Shown here piece after piece: positions 26,701 through 38,700 of a stretch of DNA of 64,000 nt. This DNA is from Icerya purchasi (lineage: Eukaryota > Arthropoda > Insecta > Hemiptera > Monophlebidae). Location: NCBI GenBank assembly GCA_039619475.1, contig CM077115.1:180450106-180514105 (forward strand), read 5' to 3'. The notes under the pieces are model-generated. The model made no database searches. It saw only the letters and a program-made list of their open reading frames with translations, and had not been told where the DNA came from. How positions within the stretch are numbered: the first letter of the stretch is position 1; the number at the start of each line of letters is the position of its first letter. Position numbers and translations under genes: made by a program.

Positions 26701-29700
26701 ATAAAAAAAGTGTAAAAACGTAATATCACTACATCGAATTACTGTTAAAGTTAATCCAGTACGCAAATTCAAATAGAAAACTCGATAGAAGGTTCGGAAA
26801 AATGAAAGAGCGAAATTACATAACAGCGCGTTAAAGAATATTTCCAGTCAAAGTAGAGGGGGGCAACTCCTTTGATTTTTACTAAATACCAATGAAAATT
26901 TGTTACCCCCCCCCCCCACAAAAATGTATTTCTCGACTAACATCTCTTATCTGGACCTACTGGTCGTAGGGATTTTGCAAAAAAATGTAACTTTCTATAT
27001 TTTATTTTTTATTAGAATAACGGCGAGTAAAAATACCCGAAAAAATCAGCAGCACAGATAAATATATACTGAAAATTCATCTGATACGATCTCCGGGGCT
27101 GAAAAAATTCCGAAAAAATTATTTCTTTCATATCTTTTACCACCGTAAAGCCGCCGATTTTTTCTATAAAATAAATATTCTGATTCGCTCTACAAATTTC
27201 TACCTCGACAATAGCGACTTTTTACCGGCGCGCCATCTTTAAAAATCCGAATACCGTAGAAAACTCTCGCTTTTTAGGCTATTCTTCTTTATTCCAAAAA
27301 GTACAAGTATCCAGCAATAGTCCGAAGTGTACATGAGAATACTTTTAAAAATAAACACACATTTATACTTAAAATAATTATAATTCAAAAATAATGAAAT
27401 ATTGCCGACTAATTTCGGATAACACTTTTTCAAATTTTTTTAACACTAGCTTGGTGGTTAAAAAAACAATAGTAACAATCAACTGTTATTAATCATATTA
27501 AAACAATTGAAAAAAAGATGAGCATTTGATAAAAGATGTTTCTGTTAATCATCGAAGTTTTGTTACAGATCCAAAGTGAATAGATTCCATTGTGGTCGGT
27601 TAATTACTCTTTTAAAGTGGACACTAAAACAGTGAAACCCGTCTGTTCTAAAAGAGGTTGAATGTCATGGAATCGTTGGTTTAAAACAAAAATATCACCG
27701 GATTTTATTGTTTTACTTAAACCGTCCGGAATTTGCATTAGGTGTTCTAGAATCGTAACATCATTAATTTTTTGTGATCTCAAATGGTCCGCACATATCA
27801 TCTGCAAATCTGTCGATCACGCAAATAGTAAAGAACCGAAAATTTGACATTTTTCGAACTTGTTTTCGTATTTTGGCTATGCATCATGATGGAACAGATC
27901 TAGGCAATTTTCAATAATAAGAAGTTCATTAGGGCCGCTTTCAGTAATAACATATTTCCTGAAGTAGGCAAAAAATATTATACAATTTTTTTTTGTAATA
28001 AATCGTTTTTAAGAATTATTTTTTTCCGAATCTACTAAATCTAGTAACAACATTTTCGCAATTTTCTAATAATGCAGCAATCAGATTGTGAGAACTATCG
28101 GACCTCAATTTATAAAAAATGTAACTAGAGCTTGTATTCAGTTACGAGTGTTAGAACTTTTTAAACTTAATCAAATTAAAGACCTTCCAAGTGTATCCGG
28201 TAAGAGCCTTTTGCGCTCGTCTGAAAATTTAACCGTTGCTTCTTGGTGCAGTAGACCAATTGCGGTTTCTGTCGAGCACCACCCGATGGTAGCCGGTTTG
28301 AAATTCTGCCCGAATTCGAGTAAAATGGTCAGCCGGTTAACTGTCTGAGACGCTTCACATACTCCAATCACGTCCTAGCTTTGGCTACTTTCGTTGCCAC
28401 TGTGCAAATTTCCATCCTTATTTTGTGCCTTGATGCAAAATCGGCCTTTTCTCTGTTCACTGTTTTACTTAATTTAAGCAGTGAAGGCTGATGCATTTTC
28501 TATTTTATCTCTTATTCCCCATTAGGGTGTACGAAGTCTATAAACGAAGGAAATACCTTGAGCAGTGTTTCCATTACACGGTAGTAAAGTAAAGTAAGTC
28601 CCATACCCTTAGCAGGGCGTCGGGGATTTTGAAGTTAAGCTCTTCATAATGTACTAAGCCTAATGGATCTAAGGAGAATACTGGGGACAGTTGCTTTCTA
28701 CTTGAAGTCCGTCTTTACTTTTAACCGAAAAATAAATAAAATCAAATAATAATATTCGAAAACACAGTGGGAAAGAGACTGCGAGTGTGATTGAGAAATC
28801 CTGTTATCGATTAAGGATAAAAATGGCCATATCAAGGATGATTGCAAATTTGCGGTTGCCAATTCTGACAGGTAGAGGCTGGAAAAGGACTTAACACAAA
28901 AAAAGATCCGATCAGGGTCTTCCATAGTTGGCTGGTTTCCGGTCAGGCTGGTAAAGTGTCAAATTTCAATAATTAGTTAAGAAGCTCTGCTCGTCAAATG
29001 CGCTACATCGAGTAAATAAAGAAAAACAAATGAATCGAGAGTCCAAATCTGCAGTGCGTATAAATCGCTCCGACTATCAAGAATATTTGCATTATTAATA
29101 TGGCGACTATAATTAAGGTGTATTTCTTAATTAATATCGGATCGTAAATCCCACTTTTGCGCCTCAGGGAAACATTAGAGCCACCAGGAAACCGCCAGTA
29201 CAATGATACGTAAAATTTGAATTAATTTTACGATATTCTTTTTCTATATATTGCATTTGTTTATTATTGTTATCTTTTTAACGGTGCGTCGTTAAAGAAA
29301 TATCGGGATGGAAAGTAATAATAAATAAGCGTAAATATAAATATAGTTAATATTCATATAAACCATTAACAATTCCACGGAGGATCATCGGTGAAGATAC
29401 TAAACCTTCCGCATCGTTAGTGACGACATAAACTAAATATATCACGCGTTTCAGTCTGCAGGTATCTTCGTAAAACGATCTGATTAGGATTTTTTAAATT
29501 TATTTAAACAAATCTGTTTTTAAAAGATATACTACTATTTGTTTGTTCGTTTATGTTCTCTTTTAGACCTTTTTTTTTTTCTTTTTTGAAGTAATGACCC
29601 ATCATCCAAGAACTAGGAAGAAACAAAAGGATCAAAAATTTTAATATATAGAGAAATGAAGGGAATGAACTCTGCTAAAACTATAACTCTTTTAGACTTC

Positions 29701-32700
29701 ACACAAGCCTAAGCGAAATCAGTATAAAAACACGATTTTTTTCCTGTTTTTATATGATTAATTACAAAAAAAAAAAAAAACAGCTACTTGAAAAGTGCAA
29801 TTTTCTACGGGATTTTGGTTTTTTAAGATGACGCCGGGACAAATCACTATTGCCAAGGTAGAAATTTGTACAGTGATCAGTATTTCATAAGAAAAATCAA
29901 CGGCTTTACAGCTAAAAAGTATAAAACAAATAATTTTTTTGGAACCTTTTTTGGATTTTTTTCGGAATTTTTTCAACCCCGGAAATGTCATATGGAAAAA
30001 TACGAAAAAGTTTGGATAAATTTTCAGTATATTTTACTCGGATATTTTGACTCGCCGTTATCCGAATAAAAATAAAATATGGTCAAGTAGCTTTTTTTAA
30101 AAATTCTTATGAGGTCAAGAAATGGTAGTGATGAGTGAAAAATTATTTTTTTTTTGGTGTACCCCAAAAAGTTCCAGTAGGTATTTAGTAAAAATAAAAA
30201 AATCGAAAATTTACCTATCATAACCGAATAAAACTTTTGTAAGAAAAACGAAAAACACATAAGTACTTTTACATCTTTTAAAAAGAGGTAAATTAATTAA
30301 CCGTTGACTGATTTATGCTGATTTTTCGGCAAAAATTTTTTCACCAAAGATTAACTTTTTACTACCACTAATGTCAACATGTAGAAAATCCGTGATAAAG
30401 ACGGGGATATATTCAATTAAACAATAAATAACGTAAAACCTTGATGTTTTTCACCGACTTCCTAGAGTTGTTGGTTATGGTAACAACGGGTTCGATTTTC
30501 TCGCCATGATAGTAAACTTCTCTGTTTAAAGAAACTTCCATAGTAACTTTACCTTGCGAGAATGTAAAACTTTTAGTGCCTATTCCGCTGGGTAATCTGT
30601 CCAACGTTACTATCGGAGCGTACTGCAACTAAAATAAAATTGCCTATAATTAAAATTATTCTATTTTATAGAGCAATATCTAAATTTAAATTAGCTTACT
30701 GTTAAATAGCGCAACGTGTTACATTAATAGTCGGGGAGGCGACGAAGCGCGAATTCGAATTAATTACAAGTTGGTAGTAGTCGATTTTTCGGATTATGTA
30801 AATTTAATAAGACACTTCATAAAATTTCTACTGTGAAGTTATCGAGCTAGCTCATATTCGAATGTGTACCTTAGCTAGAAATCACCTGAAGCAAAATAAT
30901 TAGTTTAGAGTAAAGGCCGGTGTACAAATGGCGCAGCCGCCCATGCATTAAAAATACGAATATGGCATTTGTAACTCCGGTGTATTCTTTGTAAACTTAA
31001 CGATTTTTAAACTTGCAGATAAAACGGAAATGGATTCTAAACATTCTTGATAATGATCCAAACAACTTGGCACAGTTATTTAATTTGTAACTACAACAGA
31101 CTTAAACCAGCTACAATTTAATCCGATTATTGTCCAGCAACCATACAATTCTTTCACGCGCGTCCTTTTCCACTTTATTGTAAATTTTATTACAAATTTT
31201 CCTTTAATAATAAAATTATGTTTTAACAATTTTCTTAAACAATCATGAAATAATCGCCTCTTACTTAATAGCGTATATAATATATCTATATAGGTAAAAA
31301 GTGTGCAATACAAAGAAGAGAGCAGTAATCAGCAATCGTTTTAACTTTACAATCAACGATGTTTTCGTCTCTGTCGAAAACATTAAATCTGTGTTTGTTT
31401 TCATGGATACTTTCCCTAATTCAAGGAACGTTTGTATTTTTATTCAATTGATTTTATCCTTTTATTGCGAAAATTATCCGATTGAAAATTGTGAATTAAC
31501 TTTTGATAAAACACTTAAAATATACGAACGCGGCAAAATTTGTTAATTAATTAATAAAAACAGGCCGAAATGTTTTGCAGTCGGAGCACGTCGATTGATT
31601 TTTATTAATTAAAAATTTTTCCCGGCTTTGTGTTTTTTTGTGTTTTTTATGAAATATAAAAAACAAAAACAGAAACAAAAAACAACATCATTGTTACCTG
31701 AAAAGCCGTTTATCATAACCGCATAATTACATTGATAATAGCAATCGTCTAAATTTTCGCTATATTCAGCCTTGTTTTGAAATTTTCGGTTTTTGTCAGA
31801 TAAAAACTTTATCTTGTTTTCTTATTTTATGAAATTTCTCTTAAATTTTCACCAGAAGGAGTAGTCAAAACCAACATAATCTCTATGTGAAAAACTCAAA
31901 ATTTTAAAATATTGCCACATCAGAAGTTGGGGCCGGGATTTGAACAAAAAAAAAATTTTCTTTCTATCAGAATCGAGCGCGAATATAATACTGGTAAAAT
32001 TTTATAGAACAGCGTAATTGCTTTTTAAAAATTTTTTCTGAATAGTAGAAAATAATTAAAAGCCTAGGTTTCCTATTAATATCTGTTCATTCGTTTTTTG
32101 CTTTTATTTTTTTTATTAATACAGCGAAACCTTATTTTTTTTATTTGCGGATATTAAAACGAAATTGTTTGTACAGAATAAAGCAATATGTAAATAACTT
32201 TTTTTATGGCTTCACCAGTGTTGGAAAAAGCAACTTTTTTTTTTCGTCATTCATTAAACTTAAAACACACACATGCATACAATAATCAGAAGAATCTCTG
32301 TTTAAACTTCATTTTGATTATTTGTTAAAGAAATATTTAGTAATAACATCTGTCCATCGAGAGACTGTCGTACACTTTGACAAGAAATGAAACTGCTATT
32401 GCAAAATCTACGATGATAAAATTTGCTAGATTTCGTCTTATAAGTCGTTTGAAAGTTTCTACACAGATAAATTTTCAGCTCGCTAAAATATCTATCTCCA
32501 AAATTGCAAGAATAAATAAGTAATACAATACGTTACAATGCACAAAATAGTCGTTGTGACAAAGACTACGTGTTCGAATGCTGAAAGAGGCGCCTCCATA
32601 TGCCAGTATCCTACTTTTGTGAAACTGAAACGCCTGACGTCACAACTCAAAAAGCTTGTGTCTCTATTAATCTTGTTCCAGTGTACAAGTTCAAAAACGG

Positions 32701-35700
32701 AATAATAAATTTCCGGAATCCGACTTGGATTTTGAAAATTTCTTAGAAATTAGTTTCTTCATTTTGCTTGATTTTTTTCGATTGTGACGTCGGATATCTC
32801 AGCTTCTACAAAACAAATTACCATCATGACATTTATCTATGTATGTAGCTGCGAGATATGTACCTTTTGTCAGTTGATTTACCCTACAATAGAATGTGAC
32901 AAATTTTAAAAAATCTATTACTCACTATACCAAGAAAACAACTGTACCTGTTAGTGAGAATAAAAAGATTGTTTAGCATTATTATTTCTTTGTATATGCA
33001 CATACTTCAATCTCTCGCATACATACATAGAAGCAGATACCTTTAAAAAAATGACGTTCTATGAAAGCTCCACACGGAACAAAATATCTATAAATTCGAA
33101 AAAAACAAAAAATAAATGTTTGCGATCGAAGTGAATCAATTATTTTTTGATAGTGTTATCAATAGTTTATTAATGAACTAATGTGTATCACTCTATTCAA
33201 TCAGATCAATAAAAATAAAAATGCAAGAAGTGTGCGTCGCTTGAAAAATTTATTCAAATATTTAAATTTACAGTATCGAGATTTAATTGTTCAAAAAAAA
33301 AAAAAGATAGAAAGAAAGAAAAGAAATAATGAAAAAAATAATCAGCATGATCTCACGATCCCAAATTTTTCAATAATTAAAATTATGAAAATATATATAT
33401 AATAATGCAAAAGCCTATGTATTAGTGTTGTCAACGCAGTATATTAATTGCCAAATTACGCTTCTACACTAAATAAAATTGATAATATTTTATGAATTAA
33501 AGGCGATTATTATATTACCAAAAAGAAATTTCTAAAGAATAACCTCTTTTAAATATTTATTTTAACGAGTACTGACTACCTTTTTTTTTGTTGTTTTTTT
33601 TTGGGGGGGGGGCGCCGACTATGTACATTAACTTACCGCAGTGAAATATTTTGGAAGCGTCAATGTGCGGAAGCGGGGTTTGAACCAGTTCTACCGAAAC
33701 GAAACACCATCGCCTAACCAACTATGCTACGCTAGTTTGCTACTTGTCGATATTACACAGCACCACCCCTAGTCGGTACACTTTCAGATGAACAAAGAAT
33801 CGTTAAAATCGACCCACACGGGAAAAGTTACATAAAAAAATCACAAGCGACAACATATAACCCTCTCTTTTGGATGTGGGTAAAGAATGGGAAAATAATT
33901 AACAATTTCTAAATAACAAATCATTTTATCAACAAATTTTGTACTCGATGCTTTACATTCTTTCTTGCTCGGAAAATCGTTCCATCTCTTTTATGTTTGT
34001 ATATTGAACTCATTTATTAAGATGTGCAGTACGTTTAGCGCAGAATTTATTCGATTCAAAGTACTACTTTAAGATATTTTCTAATTTACTAATTTACTTT
34101 AACTTTACATAAAGTTATTTCCTTACCGTCATTAATATTCTTAAAAAATCATCAAGCTAGAGTATGAAAAAAATGATCAAACCTAGTTCTTATTCGGTTA
34201 AATGTGTAGTACTTTTGCACCTGCATTATCTTTTGTTAGATCTGAGCGATTTAAGTAATTTTCTAAATAGAATTCCGGACACTGAGCGGTGCGTACGCAC
34301 GTACCAGTTACGGTTGCCAAGCATGTTACGACCGCTAAATGTTCATTTCACTCCGCGAAAAATTAATTGATAAATTTCCTTTCATGGCCACTTGATCGGA
34401 CACTAAAATCATTACCTTAAGGACATCAGTTAACACGGCGACAGATAAAAAAGTCAGAAAAGGTACTTTTTTACCTCGAAAAGGTATACAAACACTGTTG
34501 GTAAACAAGAAAAATAAGTACATACCCATAGCTCGCTGGATCCGTGTCACCTACAGTGTAACCAGAGTTTGGCATCTTTCGTAGTCTAAAGTACTCTCTA
34601 ATCGCACGATTACTTTCTTAATGTAACCGAAATGTCTTGCAGGAAGAGAGATGGTTTTAATATTTTAATCTGATAACACCAAGGTTGTAATGGAAAATTT
34701 GATAAAACACATGTTCACCTTTTCTTTTTTTCATTGAGGAAAAAAAATAATGTCAATCTCTAATTGGAATTAGCTTGAATGAATACCGAGAAAACGAATA
34801 AAAAAAAAACAGTTGAAACCATTAACTAACCGTAAAACAACTCTGAACAGATATTTTTTTAATATTTATAATTTTAATTTAACGCGCAATAACTCTGGTA
34901 AAAATTAATCGGAGCTAGTTGCCCAGCATCAAATTTTTATAAATTGCGTTCTTTACAATTTTATCCGTGCAATCAATATATACGCAAAACAATTAAAAAA
35001 GCATACATTTTTTAGAAATTACAATAGAAATAACTTTTCGTTTGCAGATGCAGATGAAAACCAAAAAAAAAAAAAAAAAACCATCTGAATTCTCTTATAC
35101 ACTAATTAGAAGAGCTGAAATCCTGAACTAAAATTAATCAGTTTTTTAAACCTCCGGATAAATTAAACGAACTAACTGTTGGAGGCGTCGAATGGACAAA
35201 ACGACTAAAGAAAAGGAACTAATCAAACTAAGCTCTTAGAAAAGGTAAAAAAAAGTGATAAGGGATTGGACAACTGATGGGGAGCTGTCGTTGTGTTCAA
35301 AAAATGTTTCGGTTTAAACGACAAAGCCATTTCAGAAAGCAAACGTAACTTTTAAACCGTACGGTTTTGTTAAAAGATGCATAAAGAGTTACCTTTTTTA
35401 TGACCAAACTAACGGTGGATCTTTTGTGAGACGGTTCGTTTACGTTCTCGGCGACAAAAGTGCGAATTCTGTATTCTACGCCGATCGGTTTAGTGGCCGG
35501 TTGATCGTCTCCCGACTGAACCGTCACTGAGGACGGTGAAGCAGCTGGAAACGTGAAAAAGAATCCGTTGGCATTTTCGCCCAGTTTGTTTATTATTTTT
35601 CGTTGCGAATTAGTCAGTTTCGTTGCATCCTTCTCCGGAGGAAATATTTGAGCCTTGTGCAACGTTAATTCTTTGCTGAACTTGATACCCATCACTTCAT

Positions 35701-38700
35701 CTTCTTCGCGTCCAAATCGGTAAATCATGTCCATCTGTGGAGTAAATGAATTTTCAAAAGAAAAGTCGACTGCTTTATAGCATTTCTTATGCGCGCCATT
35801 ACAAATTACTGCTGATAATCGTAACAAAGTATAAATAAATCAGAATTTCAAGGGCGTCGCCAGCTGATAAGCCGGGCAAGATAGTAGAAAGAGGATATGA
35901 GTTATAGGAAAAATAAAATTTATAGGTTGTAAAGGCTTAATATTTTATTAAACAAGAATAAAATCTTAATTAAAATTTCGTGGGTTTCTGGCAAATTGCT
36001 CTACTACTTTATTATAAAAGTTTTCCAAATTGTCCATGATTACGAATACTCATCATGGCCAGTTGATTAAAAAGTTTCAAGGCTGCCCCCCGCTGGCGAC
36101 GCTCATGCTGAGTTGCACATTGCTCTTCGTACATTTTGGAGTTTTCTGCTAGATTAAATTACGTGTAATAGTTTTATTTTACTTTTTAGACACTAATTGT
36201 CGAAAAACGACAGTAGGCCGACAAACACATAAACATAACAAACGTCTGTTACCATAAAGTTACATTCTCGGTCAGTACTTGTAAGTCAATGCGCATGAAC
36301 GGTACACTATGAGGTTTGTTTTTGAAGCAAATTATAGATGGCTAAATTTGTTACAGCAATGTTCGCATTAAGATAAAAAGAAAAAAATTTAATTCCAAAT
36401 AATGTACAAAACATTGTAAATATTTGCAGAACTGGCATATCGCTGCAGAACTCGACGAAAAACTCGAGAAGATAAAGGCTCGTTTTTTCGATTTTTTTTT
36501 TTCGTTGCTTAAAACACATTTATATATATGCGCTCTTTTCATACCGTTAATCCAGCGGGAGGTAGCTACGGAAAGATAGCACAATTCTCTCAAGATATAA
36601 AAAAGAAAAAAACTAGAAATTCTGGAAACGGTAATTCAAAGATGAAATCTGCAATGAGTGAAAAGGAAATATTAATGTCACCCGTTACCAATTTCGATCC
36701 GGTCTAACTCTTGTCTTGTTCTGAAAATTCAAATAGATCTAAACACGGCCTGAAGGAATCCAAATAAAACAAAATAAACCCAAAAAAGTAAAGGCAATTC
36801 CATGGTTATTTTCTAAACTATTAAACTTCATAGTGCACTATGAAAATCTTAATTTCATAATTGCTAACCATTGATGATATAGAACTCGCTTTAATTTATT
36901 TCCCTTTTGTTTTTCCGTAACTGAAATAAAAGCATAAAAACTAGATCTAATAAGGTGTTATAAGCTTCACAAATTTTCCCGATTTATTACGAGCAGATTC
37001 TTCTTCTTTCTGATAACACTATGGAACAATGGCGCTTATGTTGTTAACAAATCAATGTGAAATATTGGAAACCATTAGTCTCTACAATTTAGACAATTTA
37101 GGCTCTGCCGGTCTCTTCATCGATAGACGTTACTAATTTAATGCTATAATTTCTTCATTACATTGCGACCGTTTTCCATCGATCTCTTTAACTGAACTTG
37201 TACAGAAATCAAAGTAACCACATATCCGGTGTCATTACCGTAAAACCCAGCTGAAAGAGAGTTTATATATAATGCTAATGACAATGTCATTCTTATACCG
37301 GGAGTAGTATGAAAAAAACATTGTGAAAAATTGTTATAAAATACGTAACGGTTTTCTGTAGCGAAAGTAGTAATGAAAATTGCTACGAAAACCGTAAATG
37401 CATTTTTTTTTTAAAGAAAAACCTAGGTTCTTGAAATTTAAACCGTGATAACTATTACAGAAAATGGGACGTCCTCATAGTAATATTCGAAGGCTGGAGT
37501 TATACTTCTCGCACAAACACACACACACGCGCATATATATATTAATTACAACGTAATTCTTAGCATTCGAAAAAATGTTCCAAAAAAATGTCCCAGAAAA
37601 ATGTCCCAATTTTATGTAACGCTAAATGTCCCAAAAAAATGTCCCAGAAAAATGTCCCAATTTTATGTAACGTTTGTTATATTTTGTAGGATTTTTGTTA
37701 TTGTTATTTAAAAAATGTCACAATTTTATGTAATGAAATATGTAACGATAAATGTAACGAAAAAATGTCTTAATTTTATGTAACGGAAGGTAAATGTTAG
37801 AATAGGATTTTTGTGGTTATGTTATTTTTTGTGTGTGTTGATGCTAGTAAGAATTACGTTGTAAATTTTGATCATTTTATACAAAGTATAGAAGAGAAAG
37901 AGACAGAAATGAAAGCAGGAGGGGTCAAGGGGCACAGCCCCTTGCGAGGCCAAATTGGCCGAGTTTATATATATATATATATAAGGGAACTGTGCTCCTT
38001 GACCCCTCTTGCTTACATTTCTGTTCCTTTCTCTTCCATACTCTGTATAAAATGATTAAAATTTACCACGTAATTCTTAGACTAGCTCCTATTAGAAAAA
38101 ATGTCCCAAAAAGTATTCCAAAAAATGTCCCAATTTTATGTAACGTTCGTTATATTTTAATTTTTCCTACTTCCAAGAAAAAGAAGGGAAGAATATCCAA
38201 ATACAAGAATCTTAATCGATGATCAGGAAATAGAGCGAGTACGAGAATTCAAATATCTCGGATGTTTTATAACAGAGAATTTAGACCCTGAAGTTGAAGT
38301 CAGACATAGAATCAGATATGCTAAAACAACTCTGAAGAAGCTGGGAAATTTATTGATGAATCGTTCGATTAATTTGAAAACCAGGCAAAGGATTCTCTCG
38401 TATGCTAGGTATATTCAGTTCTGTTATATGGTGCGGAAACGATAACATACACAGCTAAAATGATTAATCATTTGAAAGCTTGTGAGATGTGGTTCCACAG
38501 AAGAATGTTGCGCATCCCGTGGACGTGGAAGTTAAGCAACAGAAAAGTATTGCAATTAGCCAAGACTGAACGAAATGTAGTCGAAACAATACAGAAACGC
38601 AAGATAAAATACTTCGCACACGTTATACGAGGAAAGAAATACAAATTATTAAAATTGATCATACAAGGACAAGAGAAGAAAGATGTCATGGTTAAGTAAC

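Larger units (their letters stand above)
23985..30439 (-). other. Arrestin intron 4
   Basis: 6.5 kb. Contains the LINE remnant at 24450-25600, a pyrimidine-rich block 26320-26540, a short G/C inverted pair at 26858-26921, the fold-back arm at 27341-27425, a DDE transposase remnant at 27604-28371 and the dispersed repeat copy B at 28569-28960. The rest is AT-rich with no gene seen. Confidence 0.75.

Noticed and set aside
33660..33740. tRNA gene on the minus strand
   Set aside because: It has A and B boxes but no full cloverleaf, is followed by a SINE body and A tail, and has diverged copies elsewhere.
37560..37790. CRISPR-like spaced repeats
   Set aside because: Units are irregular A-rich tandem repeats in a eukaryotic intron with no constant spacers.
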